DNA of 64,000 nucleotides. Source: Sphingomonas populi. Its GTDB lineage: Bacteria > Pseudomonadota > Alphaproteobacteria > Sphingomonadales > Sphingomonadaceae. The stretch spans positions 1 to 64,000 of the forward strand of contig NZ_SGIS01000020.1 of NCBI RefSeq assembly GCF_004208535.1. Reading direction: 5' to 3'. The position numbers were made by a program, and so were the translations under genes. Under the pieces are notes generated by a model that was not told where the DNA came from, ran no database searches, and saw only the letters and a list, made by a program, of their open reading frames with translations. Positions 34,693 to 44,174 of the stretch are shown here, one piece after another (position 1 is the stretch's first letter; each line of letters begins with the position of its first letter).

Positions 34693-34774
34693 GGATGCTC
34701 GCCGATATTCCCGCATTCTAAGGCCCTGACCGGCGCTCTCGTCCGAGCGCCCAAAAGACACAGGAGCCTGGAAC

Positions 34775-35869
34775 ATGAAAGCTGCGGTCCTCAACGCCAA
34801 CAAAGGCCGATTCGAGATCGAGGACGTCAGCATCGATTCGCCCAAAGGGCGCGAAGTGCTGGTCGAGGTCAAAGCCTGTGGCCTGTGTCACTCCGATCTT
34901 CACCTCGCCGAAGCCGATTTCGGCACGCCGCTCCCGGCGGTCCTTGGTCACGAGCTCGCCGGCGTGGTCAAGCAGGTCGGCCCCGACGTTCGCGAACTCA
35001 AGGTCGGCGATCACGTCGTCGGATCGCTGGTGCAGTTTTGCGGCCACTGCGTATCGTGCCTCTCGGGACGCACCTATCAGTGCGAGAATCCGCAGGAGAC
35101 CATGCGTCCGGCGGAAGACGGGCAACGACTGACCCGGACGTCCGATGGCCAGGCCGTGTACACCGGATTTGGCACTGCTGCCTTCGCCGAGCAGACGCTG
35201 GTCCACGAGAACCAACTCGTGAAGATACCCGATGCGGTTCCCTTTCCCCAGGCATCGATCCTCGGATGTGGCGTGATCACAGGCGCCGGCGCTGCGATCA
35301 ATACGGCAGATTTGAAACCGGGGGAAACCGCAGTGGTGATCGGGGTCGGCGGGGTCGGCCTCAATGTCATCGCCGGCGCGAAGCTTGCCGGCGCCGATCG
35401 CATCATCGCGATCGACACCCAGCCCCAGAAAGAAGGTCTCGCCCGCAAATTCGGGGCGACCGACTTCATCAACGCCAGAGACGGCGACGCTGTCGCCGCA
35501 GTCAAGGCCCTCCTTCCGCGCGGCGCTGATCATGCCTTTGAGGTCATCGGGCTCGCGCCCACTACCGAGCAGGCGATCCAGATGGTTCGCTCGGGCGGCT
35601 CGGTCTATCTGATTGGGCTGCATCGCCCGGGTCAGACGTTCCCTCTGGCGGGACTCGACGTGATCATTCGTCAGATCGATCTCAAAGGCGTCTTCATGGG
35701 ATCGAGCAACATCAAGCGCGACATCCCGATGTTTGCGGACCTTTATCTGCAGGGCCGCTTCAACCTCGACGACCTTGTCTCCCGCGAGGTCAACATCAGC
35801 GAGATCAACGAAGCGTACGAGGATCTGAAGCATGGCGCGATCGCCCGCTCCGTGATCACGTCGTTCTAA
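34775..35869 (+). CDS. Zinc-dependent alcohol dehydrogenase
   Basis: A 364-residue class III-like ADH. Catalytic zinc ligands lie in CGLCHSDLH and GHELAGVV, and structural zinc is bound by the four Cys of CGHCVSCLSGRTYQC. The NAD site is GVGGVGLNVIAGAKLAGAD. It oxidises alcohols or glutathione adducts to aldehydes. It heads an operon with GST (10 bp gap), an aldehyde dehydrogenase and an aldo/keto reductase, a set suited to clearing aldehydes or electrophiles. Palindromes J and K stand at its promoter. Confidence 0.93.
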   Translation: MKAAVLNANKGRFEIEDVSIDSPKGREVLVEVKACGLCHSDLHLAEADFGTPLPAVLGHELAGVVKQVGPDVRELKVGDHVVGSLVQFCGHCVSCLSGRTYQCENPQETMRPAEDGQRLTRTSDGQAVYTGFGTAAFAEQTLVHENQLVKIPDAVPFPQASILGCGVITGAGAAINTADLKPGETAVVIGVGGVGLNVIAGAKLAGADRIIAIDTQPQKEGLARKFGATDFINARDGDAVAAVKALLPRGADHAFEVIGLAPTTEQAIQMVRSGGSVYLIGLHRPGQTFPLAGLDVIIRQIDLKGVFMGSSNIKRDIPMFADLYLQGRFNLDDLVSREVNISEINEAYEDLKHGAIARSVITSF

Positions 35870-35881
35870 GGGCTGCGGATC

Positions 35882-36514
35882 GTGAAACTGTACACGCATC
35901 CCGGCGCCAGTTCGCTTTCGGTTCACATTGTGCTGCGCGAGATCGGGGCCCCGTTCGAGCTGGAAGTGGTCAACGTCACCCAGAAGCGGCGCCCCGACGG
36001 CACGGATTACCGGGCCGTGGCACCGCGCGGCATGGTGCCACTTCTCGAACTGGACGATGGGAGCCACCTCACTGAGAATCTCGTCCTTGCACAATATCTG
36101 TGCGACCGGGCCGGCCGGCAGGACCTGATGCCGGCGGCTGGTTCCATCGCGCGCTACCGCGTCATGGAATGGCAGAGCTTCACCGCAGCTGAACTCCATA
36201 AGAGCTTCGTTCCCCTGAATTGGGAGATTGACGATGCCATGCGGGCACTCGTGCTGGCCCATATCAATCGTCGCCTCACCGTCGCAGAGCAGGATCTGAC
36301 CGGGCCGTTCCTGACCGGAGAGACCTTCACGGCCGCGGATGCCTATTTCTTCGTTATTGCCAGCTGGACCCGTTTCTACGGCATCTCGCTCGAACCCTAT
36401 CCCAGGATCTCCGCGCTGCTGGCCATCGTCGGCAACCGTGCCGCCGTTCGCGCGGCCCTGCACGCGGAAGGACACGGGATGGTCGATGTGCCCGACCCGT
36501 CGCCCCAGCCATGA
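35882..36514 (+). CDS. Glutathione S-transferase family protein
   Basis: A 210-residue GST. The N-terminal thioredoxin-like domain begins KLYTHPGASSLSVHIVLREI, with PRGMVPLLELDDGSHLTEN as the glutathione-binding loop and ESxx-like LTEN. The C-terminal helical domain contains FTAADAYFFVIASW. It conjugates glutathione to electrophiles. GTG 35882 is the start, 12 bp after the ADH stop. It lies in the ADH/GST/ALDH/AKR operon. Confidence 0.9.
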   Translation: MKLYTHPGASSLSVHIVLREIGAPFELEVVNVTQKRRPDGTDYRAVAPRGMVPLLELDDGSHLTENLVLAQYLCDRAGRQDLMPAAGSIARYRVMEWQSFTAAELHKSFVPLNWEIDDAMRALVLAHINRRLTVAEQDLTGPFLTGETFTAADAYFFVIASWTRFYGISLEPYPRISALLAIVGNRAAVRAALHAEGHGMVDVPDPSPQP

Positions 36515-36600
36515 GTTCGCTCTGGCCGCGCACACGACACCCGACAGCCAGGGCGCGTCGCGCTCGATCGATTGCAACACAGATATTCGGAGACCGGACA

Positions 36601-38007
36601 ATGACCCACCGCCTTTTGATCGACGGCGTACTGACGGACGGTGCGTCGACCATCGATGTGATCGATCCGACGACCGGCCGCGCCTTCGCGCAGGCGCCCC
36701 GTGCGAGCAAGGCGCAGGCCGGGAAGGCGATCGCGGCAGCAAAGCGCGCCCAGAAAGGATGGGAGGCACTCGGTTATGAAGGGCGCCGCCCGTATCTAGA
36801 GCGCTTCGCAGAGGCGATGGCCGCCAATACCGATCGGATCGCCGAGACTCTCACCCGTGAACGCGGCGGCCCGATCGCCGATTGCCGTTTCGAGGTCGGC
36901 CGGGCGATGGCTGCCATCGCGCATTTCGCGGGTCAGCGGCTAGAAGATCAAGTTCTCCGCGAGAATGCGAACGAGCGGATCATCGAGCAGCGTTACGCCC
37001 AGGGTGTCGTCGTCGCCATCATGCCCTGGAACCGGCCGATGACCCTGCTTTCGTTCAAGCTCGGGCCGGCGCTTATTACCGGCAATACCGTTATCGCCAA
37101 GCCGGCACCGTCGACACCCCTAAGCACGTTGATGCTCGGCGAACTGGCGGCAGATATTTTTCCCGCCGGTGTGTTCCAGACGCTGGTCGACGCTAACGAC
37201 CTCGGTCCCCTCCTCACAAGCGATCCCGATGTCGCCCATGTGAGCTTCACCGGCTCGACTCCGACCGGGAAGAAGGTGCTCGGCTCGGCGGCGGAAACGC
37301 TCAAGCGCTTCACGCTCGAGCTCGGTGGCAACGACGCGGCGATCGTCCTCGACGACGTCGATATCGAGTGGGTTGCGGACAAGATTTTCGCCGCAGCGTT
37401 CATCAACGCGGGCCAGGTCTGCTACGCAACAAAACGCGTTTACGCCCCGCGCGCGCTAGCCCAATCGCTCGCCCAGGCACTGGCGAAACGCGCCGACGCG
37501 GCCGTTCTTGGCGACGGCTTGGATCCGGCGACGACCATGGGGCCGCTGCAAAATAGGATGCAGTACGAGAAGGTTCTCGAATTCATCGAGTCCGCGCGCG
37601 CCGAAGGCGGCACGTTCCTTACGGGCGGCGAGCCCACCGGCTCCGGATACTTCATTCGGCCGGCCATCGTCACCGGGCTGCCGAACAGCGCCCGGCTCGT
37701 CCAGGAGGAGCAATTCGGACCCGTGCTCCCCATTCAGGTTTATGACCAGGTCGACGAGGCGATCGCGCAGGCCAACGCCAGCGACTTTGGGCTGGGTGGG
37801 ACGATCTGGGGTGCCGATATCGACCGCGCCGTTAAGGTCGCCTGCCAGATCGAGACCGGCACGATCTGGGTCAATCAGCATATGGCGCTGCCGCTCGACG
37901 TGCCGTTCGGCGGCGCGAAAGAATCCGGCATCGGCCTGCAAAACGGGATCGAAGGGATGGAAGACTTTACCCAGCGCCGCGTCCTGAACGTGAAGCTGGG
38001 AGCGTGA
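36601..38007 (+). CDS. NAD(P)-dependent aldehyde dehydrogenase
   Basis: A 468-residue ALDH that oxidises an aldehyde to its acid. The catalytic Cys is in [14 protein letters not shown], the general base Glu in [13 protein letters not shown] and the cofactor motif in [18 protein letters not shown] 36601 follows GGAGA at a normal distance; the frame opens at 36511. It is the third gene of the operon and overlaps the AKR frame region by a few bases. Substrate unknown. Confidence 0.92.
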   Translation: MTHRLLIDGVLTDGASTIDVIDPTTGRAFAQAPRASKAQAGKAIAAAKRAQKGWEALGYEGRRPYLERFAEAMAANTDRIAETLTRERGGPIADCRFEVGRAMAAIAHFAGQRLEDQVLRENANERIIEQRYAQGVVVAIMPWNRPMTLLSFKLGPALITGNTVIAKPAPSTPLSTLMLGELAADIFPAGVFQTLVDANDLGPLLTSDPDVAHVSFTGSTPTGKKVLGSAAETLKRFTLELGGNDAAIVLDDVDIEWVADKIFAAAFINAGQVCYATKRVYAPRALAQSLAQALAKRADAAVLGDGLDPATTMGPLQNRMQYEKVLEFIESARAEGGTFLTGGEPTGSGYFIRPAIVTGLPNSARLVQEEQFGPVLPIQVYDQVDEAIAQANASDFGLGGTIWGADIDRAVKVACQIETGTIWVNQHMALPLDVPFGGAKESGIGLQNGIEGMEDFTQRRVLNVKLGA

Positions 38008-38018
38008 GGAGCATGACC

Positions 38019-38873
38019 ATGGAAACGAAGACGTTCGCGATCGGCGGCGACATGACGGTCCGCCGTCTCGGATTCGGTTCGATGCGGCTGGCCGGGCCAG
38101 GTGTGTGGGGTCCGCCGCACGACAGGAAAGCTGCGCTGGAGACGCTGCGCCGCGTGCCTGAGCTTGGGATCAACCTGATCGACACTGCCGACAGTTATGG
38201 GCCGGACGTGACAGAGCCGCTGATCCGCGAGGCGCTATTTCCCTACGCGGCTGGCCTTCATATTGCGACCAAGGCTGGCTTACGACGGGCGGGACCGGAC
38301 CAGTGGCAGCCGCACGGCGATCCCGACTATCTGATCGCCCAGGCGCACCGCAGCCGTGAATTGCTCAAAGTGGATCGCATCGATCTTTGGCAGCTACATC
38401 GGATAGATCCGGCGGTCCCAGCAGGCGAGCAGTTCGCAGCGATCCGCCAACTCCTCGACACAGGCGTGATCCGTCATGCCGGATTGAGCGAAGTCGGTGT
38501 TACGCAAATCCGGGCGGCACAGCGCATCTTCCCCGTCGCAACCGTTCAGAACCGCTACAATCTTGCGGACCGCGCGAGCGAGGACGTGCTCGATCACTGT
38601 GAGGCGAACGGGATCGGGTTCATTCCATGGTTCCCGCTTGCGGCCGGTCGACTGACTCAGTCCGGATCGGTCCTCGATCGGATCGCCCAAGCGCATGGCG
38701 CGACGTCGGGGCAGATCGCGATCGCTTGGCTGCTGCGCCGGAGCCCTGTGATCCTCCCCATCCCGGGGACCTCGAAGGCGGCACATCTCGCAGAGAATGC
38801 CGCGGCCTCGGACATCCCGTTATCCGACTTGGAATTCGAGCAACTCGACCAGGCAGGCCGCTCGGCCACCTGA
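38019..38873 (+). CDS. Aldo/keto reductase
   Basis: A 284-residue NADPH-dependent reductase. The tetrad is visible as Asp and Tyr in [11 protein letters not shown], Lys in ATKAGL and His in LWQLHRID. The end [18 protein letters not shown] is the cofactor-binding strand. It reduces aldehydes or ketones, complementing the ADH/ALDH above. ATG 38019 fits GAGGAG with 7-base spacing better than ATG 38013 or GTG 38004. It is the last gene of the operon; a strong hairpin follows 7 bp after the stop. Confidence 0.9.
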   Translation: METKTFAIGGDMTVRRLGFGSMRLAGPGVWGPPHDRKAALETLRRVPELGINLIDTADSYGPDVTEPLIREALFPYAAGLHIATKAGLRRAGPDQWQPHGDPDYLIAQAHRSRELLKVDRIDLWQLHRIDPAVPAGEQFAAIRQLLDTGVIRHAGLSEVGVTQIRAAQRIFPVATVQNRYNLADRASEDVLDHCEANGIGFIPWFPLAAGRLTQSGSVLDRIAQAHGATSGQIAIAWLLRRSPVILPIPGTSKAAHLAENAAASDIPLSDLEFEQLDQAGRSAT

Positions 38874-38879
38874 GGTTGA

Positions 38880-38903
38880 GCCGGTCCGCGCCCGCGGACC
38901 GGC
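38880..38903. terminator. Hairpin after the ADH/GST/ALDH/AKR operon
   Basis: Two 11-bp perfect arms (GCCGGTCCGCG and its complement) around a 2-base loop, 7 bp after the aldo/keto reductase stop. No T run follows. Confidence 0.6.
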
Positions 38904-39250
38904 CGCAAGAAATTCTCATCGCCGGCTCGCGGTGACGACAGCGCGCCCATCTTACGTTTGGTTGGGGCGCAGGGCTGAGTCGATCTCTGCCCTGCGGTAC
39001 ACCGAATCGTCGGGAAGGGCATTTCGTACTCGGGCGAACCCGTCTGCCCGTTGGGGCATAGGGATAATATGGGTCGCTGGCCGTGATTGGTGTCGACGCT
39101 CCCCAAAGCGCCGTTCCGCTTCTGCGGCGGGACCAACCGGCATCCTCAACCAGCTAGCCGGATTCCAACCGTCGCGCCGACCTAGGTCCGCGCATTCCAT
39201 CGCAGCCGATCCTCAACTGGCCGCAATAGTTCGCCCAAATCCGACGCGGA

Positions 39251-39271
39251 AACCCGGACGGAGACCCGGAC
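39251..39271 (+). repeat. 21-bp direct repeat, right copy
   Basis: AACCCGGACGGAGACCCGGAC, 20 of 21 positions identical to 2273-2293, same orientation. It lies 45 bp inside the right att-like sequence. Confidence 0.6.
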
Positions 39272-39316
39272 GCAAAACCCAAAACCAGAAAAAATCCAAT
39301 GATTTCAACAGGTTTT

Positions 39317-39342
39317 GGCGGAGACGGAGGGATTCGAACAAG
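39317..39342 (-). other. attR-like sequence, tRNA-Ser 3'-end remnant
   Basis: On the minus strand it reads GTTCGAATCCCTCCGTCTCC and then GCCA, the usual 3' end of a tRNA-Ser gene. The bases that should complete the T stem and the rest of the tRNA are absent, so only the attachment end remains. It matches 2304-2329 at 21 of 26 positions. Confidence 0.6.
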
Positions 39343-39430
39343 CACGTAAAACGTGGAATTTTTTTGATGAAGTTGGGTGAAAGGTGCGATTTTCACCCGT
39401 TTTGGCGCGTCCTCAATGCTACTATGGGCA

Positions 39431-40366
39431 CTAACGGGATGCCCCGCGCATTAGCTTCCGAAGTGCACCGGGGGCGAGAATCGGATTGGAGCGGTGGAGC
39501 ATCCTATGGCAGTTCGAACACACTGCACATAGATCGCTGATCTTGGTCTTGTCTCCGGGCGTCATCTCCGAAATCGGCTTAGTGTGGTGGCACTCGATAA
39601 ATTGTGCCCCCAACGCACCATATGCCTTTTCGAAATCAAAATGGCAGACCACGCAAGCATAAGAGTTGAGGCTTGCTTTGAAGGCTGCGACCAATTTTGC
39701 ACTGCGCTCGCTTTTTTTATGCACCCGCAGGGTCTTTTCGCCCTCTTCCTCTCCTTCTTCTGGCCTCGCGCTGGGAAGGCTAGGCTCAGTGCCCGCAATC
39801 GCCCGGAATTGCTCTTCAGTGAGGTCATAAGACGTGACCATGCGCTGGCGTCCGGGGGCGAATATGTCACCTGAGATTGGAAGCGGTTGCCTGAACACCC
39901 TGACCTTCTCAGCGGGAGTCCGCCAGTTGAAATAAGTGAAGTCCTGTCGAATGGATTTCTCAATTTCCTCTATCGACATTCCCGCATATCGCGGATGCGC
40001 TTGCCCGGACGCCGATAGTTCAAAGACATCGCTCGCCATCTGTTCGATTAACGGCTCCGAAGGTCTTGCGTCGCCTGTCTCAAGGTATTCGGCGCCATCA
40101 TAGTAGCCAGCAGCGCGCCATCCACCCGCATCGTATGTGGCCAAAACTAACCCAAATTTCTCACCGACATACTTTTTTGCGGGGTTGGCCACGGTGTAGC
40201 CGAGCATTATTCCCTCTCTAGCCAGATCGAAACTGAAGTTCCAATCTTCGTGGCCAAAGCCGTGCTCGCGCACATATTCACCGACACCGCCTTTGCCTAA
40301 ACGTCCAGCAGATGGCCGCCTCCAGCCTTCCGAGTTCGGCGCAACTCTGTGCAATTTGTAGCGCAT
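39431..40366 (-). CDS. HNH endonuclease with N-terminal recognition-like domain
   Basis: A 311-residue protein. The C-terminal nuclease has two zinc-binding Cys pairs (YACVVCHFDF, CAVCSNCHRMLHR) and the HNH core ECHHTKPISEM. The N-terminal ~180 residues (HGFGHEDWNFSFDLAREG, KFGLVLATYDAGGWRAAGYY) have no clear catalytic motif and could recognise modified or specific DNA, as in McrA-like or other restriction nucleases. The ATG follows TGAGCTG, with the stop of a truncated upstream partner 4 bp before it, so the two formed an operon. It lies just outside the right island border. Confidence 0.8.
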   Translation of the reverse strand: MRYKLHRVAPNSEGWRRPSAGRLGKGGVGEYVREHGFGHEDWNFSFDLAREGIMLGYTVANPAKKYVGEKFGLVLATYDAGGWRAAGYYDGAEYLETGDARPSEPLIEQMASDVFELSASGQAHPRYAGMSIEEIEKSIRQDFTYFNWRTPAEKVRVFRQPLPISGDIFAPGRQRMVTSYDLTEEQFRAIAGTEPSLPSARPEEGEEEGEKTLRVHKKSERSAKLVAAFKASLNSYACVVCHFDFEKAYGALGAQFIECHHTKPISEMTPGDKTKISDLCAVCSNCHRMLHRSNPILAPGALRKLMRGASR

Positions 40367-40370
40367 CAGC

Positions 40371-40614
40371 TCAGCCCCCCGCTTCCACTCCGAACTCTTG
40401 GATCAGAAAATCCACAGTAGCCGGATCGCGAAGGCGGCAAACGACATTCTGATTGGCAAAGATGCCCCGGAAGGTTCGTGGATCGTCGGCATCGAATGTC
40501 CGCTTCCATTCGACGCCCACGACATACTCGGCAAGATCGGGATCACTGGATCGCGACTTGATCGCGGGACCGTCCAGTGCCTGTTCGAATAAGGGGCCGT
40601 TGAAAATCGAGCCA
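40371..40614 (-). pseudogene. C-terminal fragment of the HNH gene's upstream partner
   Basis: An open minus-strand frame of about 80 codons encodes GSIFNGPLFEQALDGPAIKS, AEYVVGVEWKRTFDADDPR, TFRGIFANQNVVCRLRD and ends FLIQEFGVEAGG. It looks like real protein with the pattern of a compact alpha/beta domain, but I do not recognise the family. It has no start: the frame is cut at the 17-bp inverted repeat at 40615. Its stop codon lies 4 bp before the HNH start, so the lost gene and HNH were translated together. Confidence 0.55.
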
Positions 40615-40667
40615 ACGCCCGGGGGAGTGGCCCTCGGGCTACGCCCTCACGCCACTCCCCCGGGCGT
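40615..40667. repeat. 17-bp inverted repeat at a double truncation junction
   Basis: Perfect arms ACGCCCGGGGGAGTGGC (40615-40631) and its complement (40651-40667) around a 19-base loop. On its left a minus-strand gene is cut, on its right a plus-strand hydrolase starts without its N-terminus. The following ~55 bases (CTGGCCTGGTTTTACTCCGC) remind me of the 3' end of IS21-type elements, but I cannot verify that. Confidence 0.6.
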
Positions 40668-40724
40668 GCGCCACACTGGCCTGGTTTTACTCCGCCCCGT
40701 GGCCGACTTTTGCGCCGCCGTTGA

Positions 40725-41291
40725 CACCTCTATCGCGACACCGTCGTCAAAGCCCTGAACAGCGTGTCGGGTCCGGCGATCCTCGTCGGCCACAGTTTCG
40801 CGGGCATCGTCATCGCCGCCGCGGCCGAGCAGGTGCCCGAAAAGATCGCAACGCTGGTGTTCGTCGCGGCCTATCTGCCGCAGGACGGGGACTCGCTGCT
40901 ATCGCTCGCCCAGCAGGATCCCGACGCGAAGATTGGCCCGCAACTGACCATTGGCAAGGAGCGCGGTATCGCCATCGTGAACTATGCCGCACGCGCGGAA
41001 CTCTTCGTCAACGACGGTCCCGCGCCGCTGAAGGCCAAGCTCCCCGATCTGATCCTCGACGAACCGGCCGCGCCGCTGGTCACGCCCGTCCATGTCACCG
41101 ACGAACGCTTCGGCCGAGTCGACCGGATTTATGTCCATACTGGCCTCGATCAGGTCATAAGCCCTGCTTTCCAGGCGCAGATGGTCGCCCGCGTTCCGGT
41201 GCGGAAGACCGTCTCGCTCCAGACTGGCCACCTCCCGTTCCTGACCGACGTCGATGGCATGGTGCAGGCAATCGATACTGCCGCTGCGTGA
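40725..41291 (+). pseudogene. Alpha/beta hydrolase lacking its N-terminus (methylesterase-like)
   Basis: The frame is open from 40725 (HLYRDTVVKALNSVSGP) and has no start with the usual oxyanion HGxxH part, so about 60-80 residues are missing. The remainder has Ser in ILVGHSFAGIVIAAAAEQ and His in LQTGHLPFLTDVDG, like plant-type methylesterase/hydroxynitrile-lyase-like hydrolases. GTG 40764 could start a shorter, non-functional product. The left end coincides with the inverted-repeat scar. Confidence 0.75.
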
Positions 41292-41666
41292 TGTTGCCGA
41301 AAACTGCGGCGGGGAGCTCTTTCACGAGTTCCCCGTTGCTTCAGCAAAAAAAGATGCAACGGAGCAGTCCGCGAGACAAGCGCTTAAGGCGAAGCAGGCG
41401 AGCGTTGCCACCATGATAGCAGAATACAGCGTCTTACGCTTCCGCCAATGCCGCCGTGCCTGGGTCAGTCGTCATCGCGGTCGATCTGCGCGATCCGATC
41501 TTGGCCAGTGCTCCCCCGGGCATGAGCGGTGAACCGCTTTCGCGTCGCTTGGCCGCCAAGGGCATACCCGGTCCTGATCGACATCCGGGCTGATGGGCAT
41601 TTGTCCGCTATCAATGCGCCGCTGAATGGTCATGATACACGCACGATCGAACGTGTAGGAGCATAG
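41292..41666. other. Intergenic stretch before the M1 peptidase
   Basis: This 375-bp stretch holds no recognisable gene. A small inverted repeat (ACACG ... CGTGT, about 41637-41658) and GGAG seven bases before the ATG belong to the peptidase leader. Confidence 0.45.
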
Positions 41667-43637
41667 ATGAGATATCATTTTTCGCGGGCAATTCTACGTT
41701 CCGCCTGCGCTGCTGCGGTACTGTACACGGCTCCGGTGCAAGCCGCCGATTTCGACCCGAAGGCCGCGTTCGCTGCGCAGTCGCTGCCGGATGGCGTAAA
41801 CGTCTATCGCTCTTCCAACGGCGCACCCGGACCAGGTTACTGGCAGAACCGAGTCGACTACGCGATCACCGCGCGGATCGACGCTGCAGGCAAGACGCTG
41901 ACGGCCACCGAAACGGTCGATTACACCAACAACAGTCCCGATCCCCTGCCGAGCCTGTGGATGCAGCTCGATCAGAATATCTATCGTGCGGATTCACGCG
42001 CAGCGACGATCGGCGGCGGTCGGAAGGGCCGCGCTGCGGGCGCGCATAGCGACGGCTATGACATCGCGTCGGTGGAAGTGCTGCGCGGCAAGGCCTGGGT
42101 GAACATCCCGTTCGTCGTCTCCGATACGCGTATGAACCTCCGGCTCGACCAGCCGCTCAAGGGCGGTGGGACGAAGCTGACGTTCCGCATTGCCTACCAT
42201 TATGCCATCCCAGGCGTGTGGGGCGGTCGCAACTCGTGGCTCGACACCCCGAACGGGACGATCTTCGATATTGCGCAGTGGTTCCCGCGCATGGCCGTCT
42301 ATGACGATCTGCGCGGCTGGGACACGCTCCCCTATCTCGGCTCCGAATTCTACTGCGAATATGGTGATGTGGATTATGCGATCACCGTACCCGCCGACAT
42401 GATCGTCGCCGGCGGCGGCGTGCTGACCAACGCGGAGGAAGTCCTGACGCCGCTGCAGCGCACCCGCCTCGCCAAGGCGGCTGGCAGCGATGCCACGGTG
42501 ATGATCCGCACGCCCGACGAAGTGACGCGTGACAGCGGACGCCCCGCGGCAAACGCCGAGAAGACCTGGCGCTATCACTTCGCCAACACCCGCGATGTGG
42601 CCTTCTCCGCCTCGCGCGCGTTCGTGTGGGACGCGGCGCGGATGAACTTGCCCGGCGGCAAGACCGCGCTGGCGGAAAGCGTGTATCCGGTCGAGAGCGC
42701 AGGCGCCGCCCGCTGGGGGCGGTCGACCGAATATCTTAAGGACTCGGTCGAGAATTTCTCGCGGCGCTGGTTCACCTATCCCTACCCGACCGCGTGGAGC
42801 ATCGCCGGCGGTTCAACCGGCATGGAGTATCCGGGAATGGCGTTCGACGGCATCCCCGATAAGGGCAAGGAGCTGTTCTGGATCACTGCGCACGAAATCG
42901 GCCACACATGGTACCCGATGATCGTGGGCTCGAACGAACGCCGCGACGCCTGGATGGACGAAGGCTTCAACACCTTCATCGACACGTTCGAAAGCGACGA
43001 GTTCAAGAACGGTGTTTTCGGACCCAAGCGCGACAGCGAATATGCTCCGGGCGGTGGCAATCCGGTGGACGAAATCCTGCCGCTGTTGGCCGACAAAGAT
43101 GCGCCGCCGATCATGAGCTATCCGGACGTCATGGGCGAAAAATACCGCCACTCGGTTAGCTATTTCAAGACCGCGTTGGGGTTGCGGCTGTTGCGCGATG
43201 TCATCCTTGGCCCGGACCGGTTTGATCCTGCCTTCCGCAAATATACTGCCGACTGGGCGTTTAAACATCCCAGCCCGTCAGACTTCTTCCGCGAAATGTC
43301 GAGTGAATCTGGCGAAGACCTTAGCTGGTTCTGGCGGGGCTGGTTCTTCAACAACTGGCAGCTCGATCTCGCGGTGACGAACATTGCCTATACCGATGGT
43401 GACTCGGCCAAGGGTGCCAGCATCACGCTCGAGAGCCGTGACAAGCTCGTTATGCCGGCGGTGCTGGAGGTAAAATATGCCGATGGGCACTCCACGCGGA
43501 TCAAGCTGCCGGTCGAAACATGGATGCGGATTAAGCCCGTGATCGCGGCACCAGCCGGGCGCATCGCATCGGTCATGCTGGATCCCGACCATCTTTTGCC
43601 GGACCGCGACCGAAGCAACAACCGCGTGGCGCCGTAA
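41667..43637 (+). CDS. M1-family metallopeptidase, exported
   Basis: A 656-residue zinc peptidase. The signal peptide (SACAAAVLYTAPVQA) leads to the periplasm. The N-terminal part is the beta-rich saddle of M1 enzymes and the catalytic domain has HEIGH in WITAHEIGHTWYPM with the third ligand Glu in DEGFNTFIDTFE; GGSTGMEYPGMAFDG replaces the GAMEN exopeptidase motif. It likely trims peptides, with relaxed aminopeptidase specificity. GGAG precedes the ATG. It stands alone, with no related neighbour. Confidence 0.9.
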   Translation: MRYHFSRAILRSACAAAVLYTAPVQAADFDPKAAFAAQSLPDGVNVYRSSNGAPGPGYWQNRVDYAITARIDAAGKTLTATETVDYTNNSPDPLPSLWMQLDQNIYRADSRAATIGGGRKGRAAGAHSDGYDIASVEVLRGKAWVNIPFVVSDTRMNLRLDQPLKGGGTKLTFRIAYHYAIPGVWGGRNSWLDTPNGTIFDIAQWFPRMAVYDDLRGWDTLPYLGSEFYCEYGDVDYAITVPADMIVAGGGVLTNAEEVLTPLQRTRLAKAAGSDATVMIRTPDEVTRDSGRPAANAEKTWRYHFANTRDVAFSASRAFVWDAARMNLPGGKTALAESVYPVESAGAARWGRSTEYLKDSVENFSRRWFTYPYPTAWSIAGGSTGMEYPGMAFDGIPDKGKELFWITAHEIGHTWYPMIVGSNERRDAWMDEGFNTFIDTFESDEFKNGVFGPKRDSEYAPGGGNPVDEILPLLADKDAPPIMSYPDVMGEKYRHSVSYFKTALGLRLLRDVILGPDRFDPAFRKYTADWAFKHPSPSDFFREMSSESGEDLSWFWRGWFFNNWQLDLAVTNIAYTDGDSAKGASITLESRDKLVMPAVLEVKYADGHSTRIKLPVETWMRIKPVIAAPAGRIASVMLDPDHLLPDRDRSNNRVAP

Positions 43638-43907
43638 GGCAATAGGGAAAGGTGCGCTCAATTGCAGCGAGGAAGCAATCGTGGACAGTCACGGGGACTT
43701 TTCCGCCCGGTAGCCGGACGCTGGCTCATTCTAGGTTAGAGGAATTCTGCCGGATGCCAGCTCGAAGGCTGCGACCAGACGGACTCGGCTCCCCCGGGGC
43801 AAGGGCCCGTGTGTCAGTCACAGGTCGCCGAGCTTCCGCTCAAGGTCGGGAAGAGTCGCTGTGCATCCGGATTCACAAACCGCTTGGCCGGCGGCCAAGC
43901 GGCGCGC

Positions 43908-44099
43908 TCATGCCGCGACGCTCGCCTTGGAAGCGAGGTTCACGGCAGCCCTGCCGAGTGTATCCTCGGCAGCACGGGCCATGGTTTCCCAGGTGATCGC
44001 TGAACGCTCGTGCATCTCGCGCCGGTTCGGCAGGTTCGTTTTTTCGGCTGCCGCGCGCTGGGCCGCAGCATTCGCTCTATAGGTTTCGATCGTCGTCAT
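43908..44099 (-). CDS. Small hypothetical protein
   Basis: A 63-residue, Ala/Arg-rich, helical protein: TTIETYRANAAAQRAAAEKT and REMHERSAITWETMARAAED. It resembles small proteins I associate with sphingomonad genomes, function unknown. I start it at ATG 44099 (AGGG upstream); the frame extends to 44309 with a different, Arg/Pro-rich composition. Confidence 0.5.
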   Translation of the reverse strand: MTTIETYRANAAAQRAAAEKTNLPNRREMHERSAITWETMARAAEDTLGRAAVNLASKASVAA

Positions 44100-44174
44100 C
44101 GCGCGCCCTATCGCCCAAATCCGCCTTCGCGTCGAATCCGGTTCGGCCGGGAGGTTGCCATCGCAGCCGCGACG

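Larger units (their letters stand above)
2273..39342. mobile_element. Candidate genomic island, decayed integrative and conjugative element
   Basis: The ends are defined by paired direct repeats and by two tRNA-3'-end-like sequences. The left end carries int, alpA, a DUF2274 gene and a trbI remnant, which is the usual end of a trb-type conjugative element. No relaxase, no coupling protein and no other trb gene is present, so the element can no longer transfer by itself. The interior is regulatory and redox cargo. The two att-like sequences differ at five central positions, so the right boundary could belong to another or a rearranged element; the extent is inference. Confidence 0.5.
38904..39430. 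other. Right island border region, no gene
   Basis: This stretch between the operon's hairpin and the HNH gene holds the right repeat copy (39251), the att-like sequence (39317) and an AT-rich run (39280-39380) unlike the surrounding GC-rich DNA. Short frames inside have no ribosome site. Confidence 0.5.

Noticed and set aside
34718..36769. 683-codon minus-strand open frame
   Set aside because: Antisense to ADH and GST, both with full motif sets; the frame is a shadow.
39050..39072. A twelfth palindrome copy (GGGGCATAGGGATAATATGGGT)
   Set aside because: It has a GTATGGG-like right half, but the AC-N4-GT core is absent and spacing differs.
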